Positions 1-5,122 of a DNA stretch of 5,122 bases are shown here, piece after piece. The stretch is taken from assembly GCA_028876035.1 (NCBI GenBank), contig JAGWTK010000320.1:1-5122 (forward strand). The letters are read 5' to 3'. Numbering within the stretch: position 1 is the stretch's first letter; the number at the start of each line of letters is the position of its first letter. Origin of the DNA: Bacteroidota bacterium (GTDB lineage: Bacteria; Bacteroidota; Bacteroidia; Chitinophagales; Chitinophagaceae). Both the position numbers and the translations under genes were made by a program. The notes beneath the pieces were generated by a model. The model was not told the DNA's origin. It ran no database searches and was given only the letters and a program-made list of their open reading frames with translations.

Positions 1-1910
1 AATGAACCGACTATGAAATTGGTAATGCCTTTTCGTTCGTTGAGCCCAAGACCTTCCATGATCTTTGGTTTGCGAATATCAAATTCCAGCACCACCGTTC
101 GCTTGCCGGAAATGGCAAGTACAGCACCAAGGTTAGTGGAAACAAAAGACTTTCCTTCACCACTGAATGAAGAGGTGACCAGGATAACGGGCTTCTCTGT
201 TTTGGGAAGTATATACTGAAAATTCGAACGAATGATACGAAACTGTTCAGCAATATATTGCCGGTTATTCTTAGTAACAACAAGTGCCCCACCTTCATCA
301 GCATGGCTTACTTCGCCTACTACAGGTGTGGATGTAAGTTTCTCAACGTCCTCTTTCGATTTCACCTTATCGTTCAGGTATTCTTTCAGCAAAATAATAC
401 TCGCTGGCAGCGCAATGCCTAGCATGAGCGCAAGTGTATAAAGCCCTTTTCGGTTGGGTGAAACTGGATCACCGGAAGCTACAGCCGGTTCCAGCACCCG
501 GATATTGGAGATGGTAGAAGCAGATGAAATCGAGGTTTCCAGCTTTTTTTGAAGCAGGAAAGAAAACAGTTCCTGTAGTATTTTTTGCTGCCTTGTAATT
601 TCCAGCAATTGCTTTTCTTTCCCCGGTATCGTACTGATTTCACTGTTAGCACCAGTGCTTTTGCGCTTCAAATCGTCGAGCGCAACCAGGTAGGTATGTC
701 TAACGTTGTTGAGGTTCTCCAGCATGTCGGCCCTGATTTTATCAATTCCTGTGTTGAGTGATACAATCATGGGGTTGGCCTCCGTTGTTGTTTTGAGGGC
801 CGTCTCCCGTTCCAGCTGCAGCTTGTTAAATTCTGCTATTTGTTGCAAAAGTGAAGGCTCTTCTATACCAAGCGTACTAGGCACCAATCTGTACACATTT
901 TTCTTATCAGTAATATACCGTATCAGGTAATCAACCACTTTTAGCCGAACCGTTTGTTCTGTAATTTGCTTGTTGCTTTCAGACAATTCATTGAAGTAAA
1001 GCAAAGACTGTTGCTCCGGCGCAAAAACCCGGTTCCGTTCCCTCGCACTCTGGAGGTTGCGTTCCACACCACCCAGTTCGGTTTTTACAGTATCCAATTG
1101 ATCATTAATAAAGCTGAGCGTGTTATCGGCCTGCTGCTTTTTGTCTTCCAGTCCAAACTGTTGGTACTCGCGCATGTAGCTATTGACGATATCAACCCCT
1201 ATCCGAGTGTTCTCTGTAACATAGGAAATCGCCAATACGTCCGAAAAATCACCTACCCGATCAACCTTAATGCTGCCACTAAGTGATCCAGCCAAAGCGT
1301 CTGTCGGCGTCCAGGCAATTGTGAATTCATTGCTTGCAAAATTATTGAGCGATACTTGTGTTTTTAAAAGTTTGAAGTCACAATCAGGTAAGCTTACCGT
1401 TTGGTTATAATTGTATAATTCGGGTCTCATATTCAACCGATATTGACGGTCACTAACCGCTGTAACGAAATACTGTATCGATTTGGATGAGTCTTTCAGT
1501 GTCAATATCTGCCATTCAAAAGGCATATCTCTCGGGTGTACCGAAGATGTCCGGATTTTTCCCTTATTTGCGTAGCTCAGCTGAAGTCCCAGCGACTTTA
1601 CAACTCTTGCCGCCACCAATTTTGAACGAATGATCTCCATTTCATTGTTCAGGTTATTGCTGCTCGACTGCATCATGAATATATCATCGAATTTGTCCCC
1701 GGTGCTTCTGTTTGTATTCCGTGCCACCAGGAGCTTACCCGACACATTATAGATATTTACTGAGTACCGGAGTTTGACATAAGCCAACATCAGCATCAGC
1801 GCCGTTGAAATGACTATCCAGGGCACATAGGGGAGGTATTTAAGTAATAACTCCCTGGGCGTAAAACTCTGCTGCTTTCCCTGCCCGTATTCGTTCAATG
1901 TTTCTGACAT
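1..1910 (-). CDS. Wzc-like polysaccharide co-polymerase / tyrosine autokinase (partial, C-terminus outside window)
   Basis: Inner-membrane protein that controls polymerisation and export of exopolysaccharide and autophosphorylates on tyrosine. The frame is open from the ATG at 1908-1910 to the window edge, giving 636 codons. Visible in order: a cytoplasmic N-terminus; TM1 at about residues 29-45, followed by the Wzz-type periplasmic region; long charged helical, probably coiled-coil stretches at about 255-430; a GNVR-like segment at about 450-475; a Pro-rich DPVSPN motif (481-486) leading into TM2 (490-508); then the BY-kinase domain. That domain has Walker A SGEGKS (583-588, Lys587) and Walker A' EFDIRKP with Asp611. 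Family members usually run to roughly 750-820 residues, so Walker B and the C-terminal tyrosine cluster should lie beyond base 1. The start lies 14 nt after the Wza-like stop, with no clear Shine-Dalgarno. Family identity is secure; the exact polymer is unknown. Confidence 0.95.
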   Translation of the reverse strand, partial: MSETLNEYGQGKQQSFTPRELLLKYLPYVPWIVISTALMLMLAYVKLRYSVNIYNVSGKLLVARNTNRSTGDKFDDIFMMQSSSNNLNNEMEIIRSKLVAARVVKSLGLQLSYANKGKIRTSSVHPRDMPFEWQILTLKDSSKSIQYFVTAVSDRQYRLNMRPELYNYNQTVSLPDCDFKLLKTQVSLNNFASNEFTIAWTPTDALAGSLSGSIKVDRVGDFSDVLAISYVTENTRIGVDIVNSYMREYQQFGLEDKKQQADNTLSFINDQLDTVKTELGGVERNLQSARERNRVFAPEQQSLLYFNELSESNKQITEQTVRLKVVDYLIRYITDKKNVYRLVPSTLGIEEPSLLQQIAEFNKLQLERETALKTTTEANPMIVSLNTGIDKIRADMLENLNNVRHTYLVALDDLKRKSTGANSEISTIPGKEKQLLEITRQQKILQELFSFLLQKKLETSISSASTISNIRVLEPAVASGDPVSPNRKGLYTLALMLGIALPASIILLKEYLNDKVKSKEDVEKLTSTPVVGEVSHADEGGALVVTKNNRQYIAEQFRIIRSNFQYILPKTEKPVILVTSSFSGEGKSFVSTNLGAVLAISGKRTVVLEFDIRKPKIMEGLGLNERKGITNFIVGS

Positions 1911-1924
1911 AATTGTAGGCGTTA

Positions 1925-2725
1925 TTACCTTTTCAGTACGGTAACGATTATGGCGATGGTTGATATAATGCTTGTAGCCAGGCCGATGTTTCTGATCACT
2001 ACTGCATCATTGGCTGCTGCCTTTGTTTTATTAAAGTCAACATAAATAATATCATTCTGCTGCAACTGGTAGAAAGGATGCGCAAAAATATCGGGCTTCC
2101 TGAGATCGATTTCGCCAAAACTGCGCTTACCGTCCTGTTCACGGATGATCCTGATATTGTCGCGTCGTGCAGTTATGTTCAAATCACCGGCAAGCCCAAT
2201 CGCCTCAAGAACATTTATCCTTTCGGAGGGTATAGAGTATACAGCCGGCTTAGCAACATCCCCGATAACGGTGATCTTATAATTCAAAAAGCGGATGGTG
2301 TAATAAGGATTCTGCAAAAACGGGCTGAGGCGTGTATTCAATAAGTCCGTGAGACCCGCTTTTGTAAGACCCTGGACATGAAGTTTTCCCAAACCCTGAA
2401 ACTGAATATTCCCGTCGTCATCGACTAAATAGCCGCCGGCGGCCGGACTCGAATTGGCCGGTACCATCGTTCCGGTCCCTGAAGCGGGCGCTGCCGTTGT
2501 TGAAGCTGATTGGTTATAGATGGCAGTGGCAGCAGGGTTATCACTAAAAACCGTGATGCTCAGCAAGTCGCCTTTTTGTATCATTATCGGCGGAAGTGTA
2601 TAACTACTAAGCTTCGTCGTATCAAATCCACCCTGCATGTACTGCAAGTTTTTGATATTGCCGCAGGAGCCCAGCACCATCACCACCAGCAGCACTCCCA
2701 TAAAATTCAGGCCTGTTTTTATCAT
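1925..2725 (-). CDS. Wza-like polysaccharide export outer-membrane lipoprotein
   Basis: Predicted outer-membrane component through which exopolysaccharide leaves the cell, partner of the Wzc-like protein encoded next. The 266-aa product starts with a lipoprotein signal peptide: K3, a hydrophobic core (8-18) and lipobox LGSC with Cys21 as the lipidated residue. A Poly_export domain follows, with IQKGDLLSITVF (49-60) and GYLVDDDGNIQFQGLGK (98-114) as recognisable strands. They are separated by an Ala/Ser/Thr/Pro/Gly-rich insertion at about 66-97. An SLBB-type domain covers about 143-195 (ITVIGDVAKPAVYSIP, 151-166), followed by the closing motif QNDIIYVD (223-230). The C-terminal 24 residues are strongly hydrophobic, as expected if this end crosses the outer membrane as Wza's C-terminal helix does. 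Shorter than E. coli Wza (about 380 aa), probably with fewer SLBB repeats, which is common in Bacteroidota. It stops 14 nt before the Wzc-like start. Confidence 0.95.
   Translation of the reverse strand: MIKTGLNFMGVLLVVMVLGSCGNIKNLQYMQGGFDTTKLSSYTLPPIMIQKGDLLSITVFSDNPAATAIYNQSASTTAAPASGTGTMVPANSSPAAGGYLVDDDGNIQFQGLGKLHVQGLTKAGLTDLLNTRLSPFLQNPYYTIRFLNYKITVIGDVAKPAVYSIPSERINVLEAIGLAGDLNITARRDNIRIIREQDGKRSFGEIDLRKPDIFAHPFYQLQQNDIIYVDFNKTKAAANDAVVIRNIGLATSIISTIAIIVTVLKR
2663..2725 (-). other. Lipoprotein signal peptide of the Wza-like protein
   Basis: Residues 1-21 show a lysine near the start, a hydrophobic stretch (GVLLVVMVLG) and a lipobox LGSC ending in Cys21. Cleavage before Cys21 by signal peptidase II and lipid attachment are predicted from established lipobox rules. 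The clean lipobox also supports the ATG at 2723-2725 as the true start. Confidence 0.88.
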
Positions 2726-2763
2726 AGTAAAAGTTTAAACCAGTTGTAAAAAACCAGCTAACG

Positions 2764-3285
2764 CTAATCCATCCGCTCGTAGGGATTGTGCAGCGGTGTA
2801 ATGTCCTTGCGATCTACAAAAGCGATCAATTTCGTGCCCATGCTTTCAATCTCCAGTTCCACCAGCTTTTGGTTCGCACGTATTACAATTGCTTTGCGGT
2901 CCATCAATACACCCGCGTTGATGACTACCCGCATCTTTGGTGCCAGTGGAATGCTTAACACTTCAACATCGGTATGCTGCCGGAGAAAACGCTTTATTTT
3001 CTCAATTTCCAACTGCCGCACCACCGCAGGTTTGCCCAGCCACATCACAAAATTGAACACACCAGGCACTTTCCGCACGGTTAACTCTTCCTGTTTGCTG
3101 ACCTGCACAAACACATACGACTTGAAGAGCGGCTCTTCCACCAACTTAACACGATCACTCCACTGCCGGTGCACCCGATTCAGAGGACAATACGTGGTAA
3201 TGCCGAGTTCGCCCAATTGTTGATTGATTTTTTTCTCCCAGCGCGGCTTTGTATACACTGCCAGCCACCTCTTTTCTCGTCCCAT
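2764..3285 (-). CDS. UpxY-type NusG-family transcription antiterminator
   Basis: A 173-aa specialised NusG paralogue; relatives such as Bacteroides fragilis UpxY act on RNA polymerase to prevent premature termination in the leader of their own capsule operon. The NGN domain covers about residues 5-103, with WLAVYTKPRWEKK (7-19), YCPLNRV (32-38), PLFKSYVFV (52-60) and VPGVFNFVMWLGKPAVV (73-89), all typical of the family. The C-terminal part (about 117-163) should be the KOW domain but matches it weakly: the usual Gly-rich turn is replaced by INAGVLMDRKA. First gene of the operon, 38 nt before the Wza-like gene. The ATG at 3283-3285 puts the conserved WxxxYTKPRxE motif six residues in, normal for this family. 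No Shine-Dalgarno is seen. It could be called RfaH-like, but UpxY fits the phylum and position better. Confidence 0.92.
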   Translation of the reverse strand: MGREKRWLAVYTKPRWEKKINQQLGELGITTYCPLNRVHRQWSDRVKLVEEPLFKSYVFVQVSKQEELTVRKVPGVFNFVMWLGKPAVVRQLEIEKIKRFLRQHTDVEVLSIPLAPKMRVVINAGVLMDRKAIVIRANQKLVELEIESMGTKLIAFVDRKDITPLHNPYERMD

Positions 3286-3427
3286 AATTGTTAGGATAAG
3301 TGTTCAGCGCTCAAATTGTCGAGACGATGTCAATACATAGCTTCGCCACTCTCAGTTACATTTTACTGTCGCAACTGATTGATAATCAAAAAAATAAACC
3401 GAAAAAATACTGGTCAAAAAAGTGTAA

Positions 3428-3465
3428 AGGGTATAAGTAGTACTTGTGGTTACTACTTATACCCT
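3428..3465 (-). promoter_or_regulatory. Perfect 15-bp hairpin in operon leader, candidate attenuator / antitermination site
   Basis: AGGGTATAAGTAGTA (3428-3442) is followed by an 8-nt loop and then its exact reverse complement (3451-3465). On the minus strand the stem lies about 105 nt after the predicted transcription start and about 140 nt before the UpxY-like start codon. Six nt beyond the stem comes TTTTTT (3421-3416), with more T-rich sequence after it; the plus-strand side has no T-run (CTCCCCAAATG). That asymmetry favours a terminator-like element acting on the operon transcript. The gap between stem and T-run makes it imperfect as a plain intrinsic terminator, so regulated termination, pausing or protein binding are alternatives. 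Confidence 0.6.
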
Positions 3466-3575
3466 CCCCAAATGTTTAAAAAGCAACGGAATACGTCTTT
3501 CTTCACAGGAATTTTTTCGATTCAGCAAACGGCTGCAAAGCTATCCATCTGCCAGTCTATTATTCGCGATGCGTG

Positions 3576-3603
3576 CAAATATAGGCATATTTTAATATCC
3601 AAA
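3576..3603 (-). promoter_or_regulatory. Candidate Bacteroidota promoter for the exopolysaccharide operon
   Basis: On the minus strand TATATTTG (3583 to 3576) matches the Bacteroidota -7 consensus TAnnTTTG exactly. A TTTG (3603 to 3600) lies 16 nt upstream as a possible -33 box; this spacing is a little short compared with the usual roughly 19-20 nt. Transcription would begin near 3570, giving a leader of about 285 nt before the UpxY-like start codon. The -7 match is direct observation; promoter activity is inferred. Confidence 0.5.
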
Positions 3604-3756
3604 CCGCGCGGCAAATAGCTGTATTTTAATCTTTTCAGCAATTATTCCAGTTACATAACGTGGTTGTCCCGGCGGTTTTTTAATCCGTTTCAACAGCAAC
3701 GGCACCGCAAATGACCCGAAAGGGCAGGTAAACGTGTTGTTGAGGCTGTTTAATCG

Positions 3757-3771
3757 CGATCAATTTGATCG
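3757..3771. promoter_or_regulatory. 15-nt palindrome, possible operator
   Basis: CGATCAA-T-TTGATCG is a perfect 7-bp dyad with a one-base centre, 120 nt upstream of the plus-strand acyltransferase start. Its size and symmetry suit a dimeric DNA-binding protein, but no regulator gene is nearby and short palindromes arise by chance. Function is speculative. Confidence 0.25.
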
Positions 3772-3891
3772 ACATTAGTTCGACAATAGTCCGGTCATTC
3801 CCGTTTTAGAACCGCCCCTATGTTTTGCCTGGACGGATAGACGGTATGTTGTAAGCAAGAAATAAGCGCGATAAATTATCCTTACCTTCCT

Positions 3892-5070
3892 ATGGTGAAC
3901 CAACGCTTTTATTCCCTCGACGTTTTTCGTGGTGCCACCGTTGCTTTTATGATCCTGGTGAATAACCCGGGCAGCTGGCAGCATATCTACCAACCATTGG
4001 AACATGCGCCCTGGCATGGCTGTACCCCCACCGACCTGGTGTTCCCCTTTTTCTTATTTGCAGTAGGCAATGCCATGGCCTTTGTAATGCCGAAAATGGA
4101 AGCAGCCGGACAAACAGTTTTTCTCCAAAAAGTATTTCGCCGCACACTGTTGATTTTTGCCATCGGCCTTTTCCTCAACTGGTCGCCCTTTATTGGCTGG
4201 AGCAATGACCACCTGCAGTTCCGGCACTGGACCGATCCAACCGATCCTACAAAAGGCATCCGCATTTTAGGCGTATTGCAACGCATTGCTATTTGCTATT
4301 GCTTCGCGTCATTGATCATCTACTACCTCAAACCCGCCGGTGCCTTTGTGGCAGCAGGCTCACTGTTGCTGCTCTATTGGATGGCCTGCCTGCTGGGCAA
4401 TCCGGCTGATCCGTTTTCGATCAGCGGTTGGTTCGGCACCGCTATCGACAAAGCCATCCTGGATATTCCGCATATGTACAAGGGAGAAGGTATTCCCTTC
4501 GACCCCGAAGGCATCATGAGTACCTTCCCGGCTATCGCCGGCGTTATTTTCGGGTATCTCACGGGCAGGTATATACGCGAATCCGGGAAAAGTTTCGAAA
4601 CCTGTACCCGGCTTTTCGTGGTGGCCGGCGTACTCATCTTTACCGGCTTCTGCTGGCACATGGTATTCCCCATCAACAAAAAAATATGGACCAGTTCCTT
4701 TGTGCTCTACACCAGTGGATTGGCCATCTTTATTCTCAGCACGTTGATCTACCTGATAGAAATCCGTGCGGCCGGTGCAAAAAATGCGATCACCCGCTTC
4801 TTCGATGTATTTGGCAAGAACCCGCTCTTTATATTTTTCCTCAGTGGATTTTTACCCCGGTTACTTGGACTGGCACGCTGGACCGATCATTTCAACGAAA
4901 ACGGAAAGCCCGTGTACACCAACGCATTTGCCGCGCTGTATGACCATGTGTTCAAACTCATTCCGGGTAACCCCAACAATGGATCAGTGTTGTATGCCAT
5001 CTTTATCGTTTGTTTTTACTGGATGATCGCGAGGATATTGGATCAAAAGAAAATCTACATCAGGGTATAA
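3892..5070 (+). CDS. HGSNAT-like (COG4299 / DUF5009) multi-pass membrane acyltransferase
   Basis: A 392-aa integral membrane protein related to heparan-alpha-glucosaminide N-acetyltransferase, which moves an acetyl group from cytoplasmic acetyl-CoA to an amino sugar across the membrane. The N-terminal signature SLDVFRG (8-14), VNNPG (23-27) and HAPWHGCTPTDLVFPFF (38-54) is clear. His38 aligns with the catalytic His269 of human HGSNAT and Asn24 with its Asn258. Further family motifs are RILGVLQRIAICY (124-136), FDPEGIMSTFPAI (203-215), PINKKIWTSSFVLYTSG (260-276) and FGKNPLFIF (307-315). About ten hydrophobic segments are visible, near 13-25, 48-66, 83-97, 125-145, 148-168, 209-227, 240-259, 267-289, 308-326 and 364-383. 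The ATG at 3892 puts SLDVFRG at its usual distance from the start. The bacterial substrate is unknown. It is divergent from the exopolysaccharide operon, so a shared role is possible but unproven. Confidence 0.9.
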   Translation: MVNQRFYSLDVFRGATVAFMILVNNPGSWQHIYQPLEHAPWHGCTPTDLVFPFFLFAVGNAMAFVMPKMEAAGQTVFLQKVFRRTLLIFAIGLFLNWSPFIGWSNDHLQFRHWTDPTDPTKGIRILGVLQRIAICYCFASLIIYYLKPAGAFVAAGSLLLLYWMACLLGNPADPFSISGWFGTAIDKAILDIPHMYKGEGIPFDPEGIMSTFPAIAGVIFGYLTGRYIRESGKSFETCTRLFVVAGVLIFTGFCWHMVFPINKKIWTSSFVLYTSGLAIFILSTLIYLIEIRAAGAKNAITRFFDVFGKNPLFIFFLSGFLPRLLGLARWTDHFNENGKPVYTNAFAALYDHVFKLIPGNPNNGSVLYAIFIVCFYWMIARILDQKKIYIRV

Positions 5071-5072
5071 GT

Positions 5073-5122
5073 ATGCTGCGGGATTTTTTGAGACGTAAAC
5101 TCAGCGGCCCCATCAGCCGCTT
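5073..5122 (+). CDS. Possible start of a downstream gene (partial, runs off window)
   Basis: An ATG two bases after the acyltransferase stop opens a frame reading MLRDFLRRKLSGPISR to the window end without a stop. The tight spacing would suit a co-transcribed gene, and the basic, amphipathic start is plausible for a protein. Sixteen codons are too few to recognise a family or exclude chance. The same bases contain a 6-bp inverted repeat (AGCGGC/GCCGCT, 5103-5121) that could alternatively be part of a transcription terminator. Confidence 0.35.
   Translation, partial: MLRDFLRRKLSGPISR

Larger units (their letters stand above)
3286..3891. other. Divergent intergenic region with predicted operon leader
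   Basis: About 600 bases between the minus-strand exopolysaccharide operon and the plus-strand membrane acyltransferase gene. I see no convincing gene: the one short plus-strand frame (3379-3618) runs through the perfect inverted repeat and has no recognisable protein features. The left half appears to be an untranslated leader of the UpxY-like gene, AT-rich with several A/T runs between 3386 and 3427. The right half (about 3620-3891) should contain the promoter of the acyltransferase gene, but no clear TAnnTTTG box was found there; the nearest is TATGTTTT near 3819, without a matching upstream box. Confidence 0.7.

Noticed and set aside
75..98. Unusual Glu in the Walker A' motif of the Wzc-like protein (EFDIRKP instead of IDxDxRxP)
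   Set aside because: To my knowledge this Glu-Phe-Asp form is common in Bacteroidota Wzc-like kinases, so it is not a sign of inactivity.
2786..3223. Plus-strand 145-aa frame opposite the UpxY-like gene
   Set aside because: Antisense shadow of a gene with clear NGN-domain motifs; no protein features of its own.
3379..3618. Plus-strand 79-aa open frame in the intergenic region
   Set aside because: It crosses the perfect hairpin and the predicted promoter, has no recognisable domain, signal or convincing upstream signals, and is short enough to occur by chance.
3704..3726. Small CCC-GAAA-GGG hairpin in the intergenic region
   Set aside because: The stem is only about 3-4 bp and there is no following T-run, so it is too weak to call.
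3819..3890. Possible plus-strand promoters for the acyltransferase (TATGTTTT near 3819, TACCTTCC at 3883-3890)
   Set aside because: Both deviate from TAnnTTTG and neither has a TTTG box at suitable spacing; the second would start transcription inside the coding sequence.
4428..4943. Plus-strand 171-aa frame inside the acyltransferase gene
   Set aside because: It is a frame shadow of the well-supported COG4299-family gene; its composition (many Arg, His, Cys) is that of an out-of-frame translation.
5062..5073. AGGGTATAAGTA here repeats 12 nt of the hairpin arm at 3428-3439
   Set aside because: One or two 12-nt matches are expected by chance within a window of this size, and this one spans a stop codon; no sign of a functional repeat.

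Overview
This window looks like chromosomal DNA of a Bacteroidota bacterium, possibly a member of the Chitinophagaceae. That rests on the three-gene UpxY / Wza-like / Wzc-like order, Bacteroidota-style protein sequences, start codons without Shine-Dalgarno sequences, and a TAnnTTTG-type promoter box. The assignment is by family resemblance only; no database search was possible.

Left part (1-3285, minus strand): the first three genes of an exopolysaccharide or capsule operon, in transcription order. The first (3285-2764) is a NusG-family antiterminator of the UpxY type. The second (2725-1925) is a Wza-like outer-membrane polysaccharide export lipoprotein. The third (1910 to beyond base 1) is a Wzc-like polysaccharide co-polymerase / tyrosine autokinase, cut by the window edge after 636 codons. 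Gaps are 38 and 14 nt, consistent with one transcript. The antiterminator would let RNA polymerase read through the long operon, while the Wza-like and Wzc-like proteins form the envelope export channel and its inner-membrane regulator. Sugar-assembly genes are expected further left, outside the window.

Middle (3286-3891): about 600 bases without a convincing gene, between divergently transcribed units. It holds a good minus-strand promoter candidate (TATATTTG, 3576-3583). This is followed in the predicted ~285-nt leader by a perfect 15-bp inverted repeat (3428-3465) with a T-run beyond it on the minus strand only. I read this as a candidate attenuator or antiterminator target for the UpxY-like protein, and it is the most interesting signal here. 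A 15-nt palindrome (3757-3771) lies nearer the plus-strand gene.

Right part (3892-5070, plus strand): a complete 392-aa multi-pass membrane protein of the COG4299 / DUF5009 / HGSNAT-like acyltransferase family with the predicted catalytic histidine present. Two bases after its stop an open frame begins that may be the start of a next gene, cut off by the window end.

No RNA gene, insertion sequence, CRISPR array or phage feature was seen. Apart from the leader structure, the window looks like a fairly ordinary exopolysaccharide locus start.
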